Positions 22,508-30,810 of a DNA stretch of 33,090 nucleotides are shown one piece after another. Under the pieces are notes generated by a model. The model did not search any database and was not told the origin of the DNA. It was given only the letters and a program-made list of their open reading frames with translations. Where the stretch lies: contig JBFMAV010000048.1 in NCBI GenBank assembly GCA_040755535.1, positions 1-33,090 of the forward strand, read 5' to 3'. This DNA comes from Aquabacter sp040755535 (GTDB taxonomy: Bacteria; Pseudomonadota; Alphaproteobacteria; Rhizobiales; Xanthobacteraceae). Position 1 is the stretch's first letter. Each line of letters opens with the position of its first letter. The position numbers were made by a program, and so were the translations under genes.

Positions 22508-25174
22508 ATGACGACCCGCAATCTCGACGCGCTGTTCCACCCCTCCTCCATCGCGCTGATCGGCGCCAGCAACCGCCCCGGCTCGGTGGGCTCGGTCATT
22601 GCCCGCAACCTGTTCGAAGCGGGGTTTGACGGGCCGATCCTGACCGTCAATCCCAAGGAACGGGCGATCCGCTCCTCGCTGAATTATGCCAGCGTCGCGG
22701 ACCTTCCCATTCCGGTGGACCTCGCGGTGATCGCCACCCCGCCCGATGCCATTCCCGGCGTGATCGCGGAGCTTGGGGAAAAGGGATGCCGCGCCGCCGT
22801 GGTCATCACCGCCGGGTTCGGCGAGGGCGACAAGGTGGAAGGCAAGGAACTGCGCCAGCAGATGCTGGACGCGGCCAAGCCGCATCTCCTGCGCATCGTC
22901 GGGCCGAACTGCATCGGCTTCATTTCGACCAAGCCGCGCATCAATGCCTCTTTTGCCCATGTGATGCCGAAGCCGGGGGATGTGGCGTTCGTCACCCAGT
23001 CCGGCGCCATGGCCACCGCCGTTCTCGACTGGGCCCATGCGCGGGGCTTCGGCTTCTCCCACATCGTCTCGCTGGGCGACATGGCGGACGTGGATTTCGG
23101 CGATCTGCTGGACTATCTCGCGCTCGACAGCAAGACGCGCGCGATCCTGCTCTATGTGGAGAGCATCACGGATGCCCGCAAATTCATGTCCGCCGGGCGG
23201 ATCGCGGCGCGCACCAAGCCGGTCATCGTCATCAAGTCCGGGCGCAGCGCGGCGGGCGCCAAGGCGGCGCTCTCCCATACCGGGGCGCTGGCGGGATCGG
23301 ACATCGTCTATGACGCCGCCTTCCGCCGCGCCGGCATGCTGCGGGTCTATGAATTGCGCGAATTGTTCGAGGCGGTGACGACGCTCTCCTCCGGCCTGCG
23401 GCTGAAGGGGGAGCGCATGACCATCCTCACCAATGGCGGGGGGGCGGGCGTTCTGGCGACCGACGCGCTGGAAGGCACGCCGGGCAAGATCGCGACCCTC
23501 GCCCCGACCACCATCGCGGCGCTCGACCGGGTGCTGCCCTCCACCTGGTCCCATGGCAATCCCGTGGACATCATCGGCGACGCGCCCGGCAAGCGCTATG
23601 GCGACAGCCTGTCCGCGCTGCTGGACGATCCCGGCTCCGATGCGGTGCTCGTGCTCAATTGCCCGACGGCGGTCGCCGATTCCACCGAGGCGGCGGACGC
23701 GGTCATCGACACGCTCTCCCGGCGCCCCGGCGCTCCGGTCCTCACCTGCTGGCTGGGCGAGACGGCGGTGGCGCAGGCGCGCCGGAAATTCGCGGACAAG
23801 CGCATCCCCACCTACGAGACGCCGGACGAGGCCGTGCAGGCCTTCGTCCATCTCGCCTCATACCGCCGCAACCAGACATTGCTGATGGAAACCCCGCCGG
23901 CGCGCGGCTTCGAGGAGCCGGACCGTTCCAAGGCGCGCGAGATCGTGCAGGCGGCGGTGGCCTCCGGGCGGCATACGCTCACCGAGTTCGAGGCCAAGGG
24001 CGTGCTCGCGGCCTATGAAATCCCGGTGGTGGCGACGCGCCGGGCCGCGACTCCCGAGGATGCGGCGCGGCAGGCGGCGGAGATCGGCCGGCCCGTCGCC
24101 ATCAAGATCCTGTCGCCCGACATCACCCACAAGACCGATGTGGGCGGCGTGCGGCTCGATCTGCGCACTCCGGCGGCGGTGGAAGAGGCGGCGCGCACCA
24201 TGCTGGACACGGTGCGCGAGCGCCGGCCCGACGCCCATATCGAGGGCTTCACCGTCCAGGAGATGATCCACCGGCCCCAGGCGCAGGAACTGATCGTCGG
24301 CATTTCCAACGATGCCACGTTCGGCCCGGTCATCCTGTTCGGCGAGGGCGGCATTGCGGTGGAGGTGATCGCCGACCGCGCAGTGGCGCTGCCGCCGCTC
24401 AACCGGCTGCTCGCCCGCGAAATGATCGACCGCACCCGTGTCGCCAAACGCCTCGCGGGCTATCGCGACCGGCCGCCGGCGGATTTCGAGGCGATCGAGG
24501 CGACCCTGGTCAAGATTTCAGATCTGCTCGGGGACATTCCCGAAATCACGGAACTGGACATCAACCCGCTGCTGGCGGACGCGAATGGCGTCATCGCGCT
24601 CGACGCGCGCATCGTCGCCCATGCCTCGGACGGCATCGGCACGCGGCGGTTCGCCATTCGGCCCTATCCGACGCGTCTCGTCGGGACCATCAGCCTCAGC
24701 GACGGGCAGGTGCTTGAGCTTCGGCCCATCCGGCCCGAGGACGAGCCGGGCCTCGTGGACATGGTGCGCCGTTCCGATCCGCAGGATGTGCGCATGCGCT
24801 TCCTCGGGTCCGTGAAGGACTTTCCCCATCTCATGGCCGCCCGCCTCTCGCAGATCGACTATCACCGCGAAATGGCGCTGGTGGCGGTGAATGCGCAGAA
24901 GGAAATCGTCGGCGCGGTGCGCATCATTGCCGACCCGGACAATGAGGCGGCGGAATACGCCATCATGGTGCGCTCGGACCAGAAGGGGAAAGGGCTGGGC
25001 TTCGGCATGATGACGCAGATCCTCGCCTATGCCCGCCAGCAAGGCTTGAAAAAAGTGTTCGGCGACGTGCTGCGCGAGAACCAGGCCATGCTGCGCGTCG
25101 CCGAGGATCTCGGCTTCACCGTGCGCGCCGGCAGCGACGACCCGACCTTGGTGCGGGTCGATCTCAATCTGTGA
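22508..25174 (+). CDS. pat: Acyl-CoA synthetase (NDP-forming)-GNAT fusion, Pat/PatZ type
   Basis: The product (888 aa) has a CoA-binding domain (from about residue 8, HPSSIALIGASNRPGSVG), CoA-ligase subdomains (VGPNCIGFIS at 131-140, VTQSGAMAT at 162-170), an ATP-grasp domain (about 470-700, VAIKILSPDITHKTDVGG) and a C-terminal GNAT acetyltransferase domain (about 715-888, with acetyl-CoA loop QKGKGLGFGM). This is the layout of protein lysine acetyltransferase Pat/PatZ, which acetylates and inactivates acetyl-CoA synthetase and other enzymes. His257 in SHTGALAGSD sits where NDP-forming acyl-CoA synthetases carry the phosphohistidine, so the ligase half could be active. The start at 22508 has GGGAG upstream and opens the conserved N-terminus. 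Length matches E. coli PatZ. Ligase versus acetyltransferase as the main role is open. Confidence 0.92.
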   Translation: MTTRNLDALFHPSSIALIGASNRPGSVGSVIARNLFEAGFDGPILTVNPKERAIRSSLNYASVADLPIPVDLAVIATPPDAIPGVIAELGEKGCRAAVVITAGFGEGDKVEGKELRQQMLDAAKPHLLRIVGPNCIGFISTKPRINASFAHVMPKPGDVAFVTQSGAMATAVLDWAHARGFGFSHIVSLGDMADVDFGDLLDYLALDSKTRAILLYVESITDARKFMSAGRIAARTKPVIVIKSGRSAAGAKAALSHTGALAGSDIVYDAAFRRAGMLRVYELRELFEAVTTLSSGLRLKGERMTILTNGGGAGVLATDALEGTPGKIATLAPTTIAALDRVLPSTWSHGNPVDIIGDAPGKRYGDSLSALLDDPGSDAVLVLNCPTAVADSTEAADAVIDTLSRRPGAPVLTCWLGETAVAQARRKFADKRIPTYETPDEAVQAFVHLASYRRNQTLLMETPPARGFEEPDRSKAREIVQAAVASGRHTLTEFEAKGVLAAYEIPVVATRRAATPEDAARQAAEIGRPVAIKILSPDITHKTDVGGVRLDLRTPAAVEEAARTMLDTVRERRPDAHIEGFTVQEMIHRPQAQELIVGISNDATFGPVILFGEGGIAVEVIADRAVALPPLNRLLAREMIDRTRVAKRLAGYRDRPPADFEAIEATLVKISDLLGDIPEITELDINPLLADANGVIALDARIVAHASDGIGTRRFAIRPYPTRLVGTISLSDGQVLELRPIRPEDEPGLVDMVRRSDPQDVRMRFLGSVKDFPHLMAARLSQIDYHREMALVAVNAQKEIVGAVRIIADPDNEAAEYAIMVRSDQKGKGLGFGMMTQILAYARQQGLKKVFGDVLRENQAMLRVAEDLGFTVRAGSDDPTLVRVDLNL

Positions 25175-25182
25175 GAAGGGGG

Positions 25183-25217
25183 GCTTTCCCCTGCCGGCGC
25201 GGCCGGCAGGGGAAAGC
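25183..25217. terminator. Strong bidirectional hairpin between convergent pat and hemH
   Basis: A perfect 16-bp stem (GCTTTCCCCTGCCGGC at 25183-25198, inverted at 25202-25217) with a 3-nt GCG loop fills the gap between convergent stop codons. Neither side has a run of T after the stem, so termination would rest on hairpin strength or assist Rho. Confidence 0.65.
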
Positions 25218-25224
25218 GCGCGTC

Positions 25225-26271
25225 CTATCCCACCCAGCCCATGAGTTCGCGCCGGGCCACATGGGCGATCACGCGCATGCCTTCCGGGCTGTCATTGAGG
25301 CAGGGGATGGCGGCGAATTTCTCGCCGCCATTGTGCTCGAAGATTTCGCGGTTCTCGCCGCCGATCTCCTCCAGCGTCTCCAGGCAGTCGGCGGTGAAGC
25401 CCGGATTGACGATGGCGAGCCGCTTCACGCCGCTCTTGGCCAGCGCCTCCACGGTCTTGTCGGTGTAGGGCTGGAGCCATTCCTCCGTCCCGAAGCGCGA
25501 CTGGAAGGTCAGGCGGAACTTCTCAGCGCTGAAGCCCAGATAGTCCCGCATCAGCCGCGCGGTCTTGGCGCACTGGCAATGATAGGGGTCGCCCTTCTTC
25601 AGATAGGAAAGCGGCACGCCGTGGAACGAGGCGAGGATGACCTCCGGCTCGAAATCCAGCGCCGCCAGATGCCCTTTGAGGGCCTCGCAGGCGGCCTCGA
25701 TATAGACCGGATCGTCGTGCCAGGGCGGGGCCACGCGGATGATCGGCTGCCAGCGCATGGCTTTCAGCGCGTCGAATGCCTTGTCGCAGACCGTGGCGGT
25801 GGTAGCGGCGGCATATTGCGGATAGAGCGGCAGGATGAGGATGCGCTCGCAGCCCTGCGCCTGGAGCGCGGCGAGGCGGTCGGGAATGGAGGGCTTGCCG
25901 TAGCGCATGGCCCAATCGACGATCAGCCGGTCGTCGTGCGGCCCGATCTCTGCGAACAGCTTCTCTGCCTGGGACCGGGTGATGGTCTTCAGCGGGCCTT
26001 CGTTCAGCTCCTTGTTCCAGATCGTCTCATAGTCCTTGCCCTTGGGTCCGGGCCGCTTGGTGAGGACGATGAGGTTCAACACCAGCCACCAGACCACGCG
26101 ATTGACTTCGATGACGCGGCGGTCGGACAAAAATTCCTTCAGATAGGCCCGCATGGACCAATAGTCGGTCGCTTCCGGCGTGCCGAGATTGACGATCAGC
26201 ACGCCGATCTTGCCGAACGCCACCTTCGGGTGGCCGGGGGGGAAGTGATCCGTGGTCTTCAGCATGTGCAT
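25225..26271 (-). CDS. hemH: Ferrochelatase HemH
   Basis: The product (348 aa) inserts ferrous iron into protoporphyrin IX, the last step of haem synthesis. It shows GVLIVNLGTPEATDYWSMRAYLKEFLSD at the N-terminus, the family segment LPLYPQYAAATTATV, the metal-binding histidine in LASFHGVPLSYL, the block FRLTFQSRFGTEEWLQPYTD and the Glu-rich metal-path segment TLEEIGGENREIF. Length is normal. The ATG at 26271 directly follows the stop codon of the upstream haem-monooxygenase-like gene (TGAATG), so the two genes are translationally coupled; a second ATG two codons later is an equal candidate. Their shared promoter candidate is at 26641-26669. Confidence 0.96.
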   Translation of the reverse strand: MHMLKTTDHFPPGHPKVAFGKIGVLIVNLGTPEATDYWSMRAYLKEFLSDRRVIEVNRVVWWLVLNLIVLTKRPGPKGKDYETIWNKELNEGPLKTITRSQAEKLFAEIGPHDDRLIVDWAMRYGKPSIPDRLAALQAQGCERILILPLYPQYAAATTATVCDKAFDALKAMRWQPIIRVAPPWHDDPVYIEAACEALKGHLAALDFEPEVILASFHGVPLSYLKKGDPYHCQCAKTARLMRDYLGFSAEKFRLTFQSRFGTEEWLQPYTDKTVEALAKSGVKRLAIVNPGFTADCLETLEEIGGENREIFEHNGGEKFAAIPCLNDSPEGMRVIAHVARRELMGWVG

Positions 26272-26589
26272 TCAGCCGGCGGTCTGGGACAGGACGCTCT
26301 CGAAGCCCTCGAACTGGGGCGGGCCGAGATATTGCACCTTGCTCGCCCCGGCATCGCGGTGCGCGGCGCGGAACGCCTCCGAGCGCGTCCAGGCCTCGAA
26401 GTCCGCCTTGGTGCGCCACAGGCTGTGGGAGGCATAGAGGACATGGTCCTCCTTTTCGGCGCCTTTCAGCAGGTCGAAGGAGACGAAGCCCGGCACGCTG
26501 GACAGGTGGCTGTCCCGCTCGCGCCAGATGAGTTCGAATTCGGCCTCCGAGCCGAGCTTCACCTTGAAGCGATTCATGGCGATGAACAT
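26272..26589 (-). CDS. IsdG-type antibiotic biosynthesis monooxygenase / haem-degrading enzyme
   Basis: The product (105 aa) has the ferredoxin-like alpha+beta fold of the ABM family. Its residues line up with the haem oxygenase IsdG: Asn6 in FIAMNRFKV, Trp67 in DFEAWTRS and His77 in FRAAHRDA, matching the Asn-Trp-His triad of IsdG/IsdI at almost identical numbering. IsdG-type enzymes cleave the haem ring to release iron; Rhizobiales have HmuQ/HmuD members. The gene directly precedes hemH in one operon. The start at 26589 has GGAGG upstream; the frame is open further into the divergent SDR, which is not supported. The open question is whether the enzyme degrades haem or acts on another substrate or as a haem-binding partner of ferrochelatase. 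Confidence 0.88.
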   Translation of the reverse strand: MFIAMNRFKVKLGSEAEFELIWRERDSHLSSVPGFVSFDLLKGAEKEDHVLYASHSLWRTKADFEAWTRSEAFRAAHRDAGASKVQYLGPPQFEGFESVLSQTAG

Positions 26590-26640
26590 AGGCCCTCCGG
26601 GATGCGTTATGCCCGCGCTGGCGGCACGGCGTCCGCCCGT

Positions 26641-26669
26641 TCTATCCCGCCCTTGCCCAGGACGCGCAA
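26641..26669 (-). promoter_or_regulatory. Candidate promoter of the IsdG-type/hemH operon
   Basis: On the minus strand TTGCGC (26669-26664) is followed after 17 bp by GATAGA (26646-26641). The hexamers are similar to the tRNA-Val promoter at 30657-30685 (TTGCGC-N17-TATAGA). Transcription would start about 45 nt ahead of the ATG at 26589. Confidence 0.4.
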
Positions 26670-26685
26670 GGGCGCTCTTTTGCGC
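26648..26685. promoter_or_regulatory. Operator-like inverted repeats in the isdG-like/SDR divergent gap
   Basis: CGCCCTTG at 26648-26655 and CAAGGGCG at 26667-26674 form a perfect 8-bp inverted repeat with an 11-bp spacer, lying across the spacer and -35 of the promoter candidate above. A second pair, GCGCAA at 26664-26669 and TTGCGC at 26680-26685, overlaps it. The arrangement suits binding by a dimeric regulator. The motif is not an Irr/ICE or Fur box that I recognise. Confidence 0.4.
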
Positions 26686-26708
26686 AGCGACACTCAGGAG
26701 CGTGACCC

Positions 26709-27548
26709 ATGACCTCACCTTATGCCCATCCCGCCTTGGCCGAAGGCCGCGTCGCCGTGGTCACGGGCGGCGCCTCGGGCATCGGACTGGCGGCGGCGCG
26801 GCGCTTTGCCGGCCTCGGCCTGCGGGTCTGCATCCTCGATCGCGGGGCCGACCGGCTCGCGCAGGCGGCGGCGCAGATCGGCGGCGAAGTGCTCGCTCTT
26901 GACGCGGATGTGAGCAGCCGCGCCGCGCTGGAACAGGCGGAAGGCGAGATCCGCGCCCGTTTCTCGCGCGTGGATGTGCTGATGAACAATGCCGGCATCC
27001 AGCCGGGCTCGGGGGTCTTTTCCGACCCGGAGACCTGGCGGCGCATCCTGGATGTGAATCTGTTCGGCGTGATCCACGGCACCCAGGTCTTCGCGCCCGC
27101 CATGATCGCGCAGGGCACTCCCGCCCTCATCATCAACACCGGCTCGAAGCAGGGCATCACCACCCCGCCGGGCGACCCGGCCTATAATGTCTCCAAGGCC
27201 GGGGTGAAGGTCTTCACCGAGGCGCTCCAGCATGACCTGCGCAACCGCCCCGACTGCGCGGTGCGCGCCCATCTGTTCATTCCCGGCTTCGTCTTCACCC
27301 CGCTCGCCGCCGGCGGCCGGACCGAGAAGCCGGCGGGCGCCTGGACCGCCGAGCAGACCGTGGACTTCATGCTGGCGCGCGTGGATGCCGGGGATTTCTA
27401 CGTGCTGTGCCCGGACAATGACGTCACGCGCGAGACAGATGAAAAGCGCATCCTCTGGGCGGCGGGCGACATTGCCGAAAATCGTCCGCCCCTGTCGCGC
27501 TGGCACCCCGACCATCAGGAGGCGTTCGCGGCCTTCCTGAAAGGCTGA
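26709..27548 (+). CDS. Classical short-chain dehydrogenase/reductase
   Basis: The product (279 aa) has the full SDR signature: TGGASGIG at 19-26 for NAD(P) binding, NNAG at 93-96, Asn117, Ser146 in INTGSKQG, and Tyr159/Lys163 in YNVSK. Asp44 after the second strand (CILDRG) suggests NAD rather than NADP preference. It is therefore expected to be a working oxidoreductase, in contrast to the Tyr-less relative at 4209. The substrate cannot be named. GGAG lies upstream of the ATG at 26709. It is divergent from the IsdG-like/hemH operon and followed after 66 bp by the sedolisin gene; the pairing with either is not explained. Confidence 0.92.
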   Translation: MTSPYAHPALAEGRVAVVTGGASGIGLAAARRFAGLGLRVCILDRGADRLAQAAAQIGGEVLALDADVSSRAALEQAEGEIRARFSRVDVLMNNAGIQPGSGVFSDPETWRRILDVNLFGVIHGTQVFAPAMIAQGTPALIINTGSKQGITTPPGDPAYNVSKAGVKVFTEALQHDLRNRPDCAVRAHLFIPGFVFTPLAAGGRTEKPAGAWTAEQTVDFMLARVDAGDFYVLCPDNDVTRETDEKRILWAAGDIAENRPPLSRWHPDHQEAFAAFLKG

Positions 27549-27614
27549 TACGGCCGCGCTTGCCGCAGGACCTTGGGCAGGGCAGTGTTTCGCCGGTATT
27601 GCTGGGGATGTCCG

Positions 27615-30494
27615 ATGGTCGAGGTCGCCAATTCCGCCTATCTCGATTTTTTCGCGTGGCGCTATACCGACGCAACAACCGTCCCGGAAGCGTTCGGCTT
27701 CTCCAGCGGAACCGAATATCCGCTCAGTTCCACCATCACCCTCAATCTCGCCTTGGTCATTGATCGCGCGAGCGATCCCTCGTCCCTGCTCGCTTTGGAC
27801 TGGGGGGAGCGGCAGCAGCAGATCGCCGCGCTGGAGGAGGCCGGAACGCTGTGGGATCTCTATGGCGGGCGGCAGGGCGACTATGATGCCGTGGTCAACG
27901 GGCTGGCCGCGAAAGGCATTGCCGTCGAGCCGGCCTCCAGCGGCTATGTGAGCAGCGTCGAATCCCGCACGCTCTGGGTGAGCCTCACGCCGCAGGAATT
28001 CTTCGATCTCACCGGCCAGCGGCTCTATTGGGTGGGCGGGACGGCCAGCGAACCGTGGGCGGTCTATTGGGAGGGCAATCTCAGCCTGCCGGACGCCTGG
28101 GGTGATGTCGTCAAGGGCCTGTGGGTGGACACTTTCCTCGTGTCCGGCCAGGAGGGCAGCGGGACCGGCGTCGCCCTGACCCCGGGGCCGCAAAGCCCGG
28201 GAAATTCCACCAGCTTCGATTACCAGGCGGTGAGCTATTACGCCAACACCATCGCCGAGCTTTATAATTTTCCCCTGTCCGCCGACTCGACTCTGGCGCT
28301 GGGTTTGCTCGGCATCGTGGAGCCGGCGGTCGGCACCGCCATTCCGGCAAGCGCGACCCAGAGTTTCCAGACTTATATGGACCAGTTCCGCGCGGGGGCG
28401 GGGGTCGCCACCGGCGCGCCGGTGTTCCAAGTGGGGAATGCCGGCGCATGGCACAATGTGTCGGATCGGGGCGGGGAGCGATCGCTCGACGTCGGCGTTG
28501 CCGGCGTCATCAACCCGTCCGCCGCCATGGCGCTCTATAGCGGCCCGGGCCTGACCAACCAGAGCAATTTCACTGGCTATCAGGGCGCCATCTGGGACAC
28601 GGTGAACAATCCCGCCGTGCTGTCGTCGTCCTGGACGGACATCATGTCCACGGCGCCCGGCTCGGCCTTCTACGCCGCCTATCGCGAATTGTTCGTCGAT
28701 GCCGCCTTGCGCGGCATCACCATGTTCAATGACGGATCGGACGGCGGCTCGGGCGCGCAGATCGGCAACGGGCTCACCAATGTCTGGCAGAACAACACCA
28801 GCCCTTATGTGGTGGTGGTGGGCGGAAGCTCGCTGAGCACGCCGACCTCGGCCGCCGCGGACCCGACGCTCGCCGACACCTATGCCCTGGCGCAGGCGCA
28901 GGACCGCCCCACCATCGCCGCCCTCGCCGCCGGGGGCATGAAGTCCATGCCGGCCAATGCCGCCGACCTCTCGGTCTTCATCGAGACGGTCTGGAACCAA
29001 TATGCGCTCAGCGGGGCGCGGCTCAATCCCGGCTATGTCACCAATGAGACGACGGGCGGAGGGGTGGACATCACCCAGGGCGTCCCGTCCTACCAGCAGG
29101 CGTTCGGCCTGTTTCCGCAGGGGCTCGGCGCCTCCACCGGCACCGGGCGCGGCATGCCGGACGTGGCGGCGCTCGCGGGCGGAAACATGTTCTACAACCT
29201 GCCGAGCGCCTCCATGGAGACGTTCGAGCAGGGCGGCTTCGGCACCAGCGCCGCGACCCCGCTCTGGGCGTCGCTCGGCCTGCAGATCAACGCGATCCTG
29301 GCGGACCAGGGCATGCCCTATTCCCTCGGCTATATGACCGACCTGCTCTACAACGCCGCCGTCATCGCGCCGGCCGCCTTCAATGATGTGCAGGTCGGCT
29401 CCAATACCAGCACCTTTATCTATGGCGGCACGATCGAGACGCCCGACGGCGACGGCGGCTGGGTGAGCATCACGCCGCTCGGCATCGGCTATTCGGCGGC
29501 GCCGGGCTATGATCTCGTCTCCGGCCTCGGGACGCCCAATGGCGTTCTGCTCGCCCGCGCCTTGTCCGCCATCACCCATGCCCAGCTCTGGTCCGATACG
29601 CCGGCCCTTGCCGTTCTCGACGGGCTCGGGGGCTACGAGAGCGCGGTCGACCAGACGCTGCTGTTCCAGCCGGTTCTGGCTGCTGCCGGCTCCTATTCCG
29701 CCCATGTGGGCGCCGAGAGTTACGGCGCATTCGGCGTTTCAACGACGCCGCAGGCCTGGTCGCGGCAGTTCGCCCAGCAGGTGCTGCAAATGGACTTCGA
29801 CCCCGATCTCGTCACTTTCTTCGACGGCTTGTCCCAGGCTCGGCCGCAGGACGGCTACGCGGCGGCGGGAGAGGCCATTTCGGCGCGGGTCTCCGGCATG
29901 GGCACGACCGCGCCTCAGGCCAGCCTGTCGGTGAATTACGGCTTCCTGGATTTCGTCGACGCCAGCGGTGCGAGCGCGGTCGAAGTCGCCCGCCCGGTCG
30001 CCATTGCCGCCACCGCTGGGGGGCTGGATGACATGGAAGCGGTGGTGCGCGTGCGCCAGAGCGGCATGAACGAGGGCCTGTCCCTCACTTTCTATCGGGT
30101 GGACGACCTGTCCGGCACCATCGGCGGCGTGAACCCGCAGGATGCCGCCTATGCGGCGCTCGTGGAGGCGCGGGCCTATGGCCTCTCCAGCGGAGGCACC
30201 GCCTTGAATGGACCGGGCTTTGGGCAATATGCCCAGTCCGCGCTGCTGGACGTGGACCAGGGCGACATCATTGCCATGGTGCTTCGGAGCCTCAGCGGAG
30301 GCACGACGCAGACCTTCTATGCCTTCTCGTCCGCGAACGAGCAGGTGGATGGTCAGGCTGTCACCCATCTGTGGAATTACGGCCTCAACACCTGGGGCTG
30401 GGAGGACCTCTATGGCGGGGGCGACCTCGATTATAACGACCTCGTCGTGCAGCTCGATTTCACCAGCGCGGCGGGTTCCGGCATCCTGGTCTGA
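27615..30494 (+). CDS. Sedolisin (S53) family serine-carboxyl peptidase with C-terminal DUF4114-like domain
   Basis: The product (959 aa) starts without a signal peptide. Residues about 15-180 resemble the S53 pro-domain (for example VSLTPQEFFDLTG). The protease domain has catalytic Glu288 and Asp292 (ERSLD), the oxyanion Asp at about 376 (GITMFNDGSDGGSG) and the nucleophile Ser545 in FGTSAATPLWA. PDVAALAGG precedes the Ser, and the C-terminal calcium-site pattern FNDVQVGSN ... GYDLVSGLGTPNG is present. Sedolisins cleave proteins at acidic pH and mature by autocatalytic removal of the pro-domain. The last 120 residues include WGWEDLYGGGDLDYNDLVV (about residues 927-945), like DUF4114 calcium-binding domains of secreted adhesins. 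A leaderless large protein with such an end suggests type I secretion, but no transporter genes are nearby. The start ATG at 27615 has GGGGA upstream; a TTG at 27573 is possible. Confidence 0.88.
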   Translation: MVEVANSAYLDFFAWRYTDATTVPEAFGFSSGTEYPLSSTITLNLALVIDRASDPSSLLALDWGERQQQIAALEEAGTLWDLYGGRQGDYDAVVNGLAAKGIAVEPASSGYVSSVESRTLWVSLTPQEFFDLTGQRLYWVGGTASEPWAVYWEGNLSLPDAWGDVVKGLWVDTFLVSGQEGSGTGVALTPGPQSPGNSTSFDYQAVSYYANTIAELYNFPLSADSTLALGLLGIVEPAVGTAIPASATQSFQTYMDQFRAGAGVATGAPVFQVGNAGAWHNVSDRGGERSLDVGVAGVINPSAAMALYSGPGLTNQSNFTGYQGAIWDTVNNPAVLSSSWTDIMSTAPGSAFYAAYRELFVDAALRGITMFNDGSDGGSGAQIGNGLTNVWQNNTSPYVVVVGGSSLSTPTSAAADPTLADTYALAQAQDRPTIAALAAGGMKSMPANAADLSVFIETVWNQYALSGARLNPGYVTNETTGGGVDITQGVPSYQQAFGLFPQGLGASTGTGRGMPDVAALAGGNMFYNLPSASMETFEQGGFGTSAATPLWASLGLQINAILADQGMPYSLGYMTDLLYNAAVIAPAAFNDVQVGSNTSTFIYGGTIETPDGDGGWVSITPLGIGYSAAPGYDLVSGLGTPNGVLLARALSAITHAQLWSDTPALAVLDGLGGYESAVDQTLLFQPVLAAAGSYSAHVGAESYGAFGVSTTPQAWSRQFAQQVLQMDFDPDLVTFFDGLSQARPQDGYAAAGEAISARVSGMGTTAPQASLSVNYGFLDFVDASGASAVEVARPVAIAATAGGLDDMEAVVRVRQSGMNEGLSLTFYRVDDLSGTIGGVNPQDAAYAALVEARAYGLSSGGTALNGPGFGQYAQSALLDVDQGDIIAMVLRSLSGGTTQTFYAFSSANEQVDGQAVTHLWNYGLNTWGWEDLYGGGDLDYNDLVVQLDFTSAAGSGILV

Positions 30495-30512
30495 CCCGAC
30501 CGTCAGGGCCGA

Positions 30513-30535
30513 CGCGCCTCGCTGACGGAGGCGCG
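30513..30535 (+). terminator. Hairpin after the sedolisin gene
   Basis: CGCGCCTC at 30513-30520 and GAGGCGCG at 30528-30535 pair perfectly around a 7-nt loop, 18 bp after the stop codon. A TTTT follows 10 bases later, so it is a moderate terminator. An alternative pairing, CCGTCAG at 30500-30506 with CTGACGG at 30522-30528, competes with it. Confidence 0.5.
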
Positions 30536-30563
30536 GACACAGAATTTTCGCGAGGGGTGCGGA

Positions 30564-30638
<75 letters not shown>

Positions 30639-30656
30639 ATCCGCCAGGAGGACGCC

Positions 30657-30685
30657 TCTATATCGAACCGCTTCGCCGGGCGCAA
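30657..30685 (-). promoter_or_regulatory. Promoter of tRNA-Val
   Basis: On the minus strand TTGCGC (30685-30680) is followed after exactly 17 bp by TATAGA (30662-30657). Transcription would start about 12 nt ahead of the mature tRNA 5' end. Confidence 0.65.
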
Positions 30686-30810
30686 GGCGCCCCGCGTGGA
30701 AATGGTCGCGCCGGAGGCGGACCCGCACCGAAACGAGCGGATGGTCCGATTCGCAGCGGAGCCGGCGCGCTTTAACTCCATCTCAACGACCTCCCGCTCA
30801 TGCTCGATCC

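Noticed and set aside
20564..23851. 1095-residue open frame on the minus strand across purH and pat
   Set aside because: It is antisense to two clearly recognised genes and its His/Arg/Gly-rich translation shows no family motif; long antisense frames are expected at this GC content.
26715..29705. 996-residue open frame on the minus strand across the SDR and sedolisin genes
   Set aside because: Same antisense artefact; the opposite strand has intact catalytic motifs of both families.
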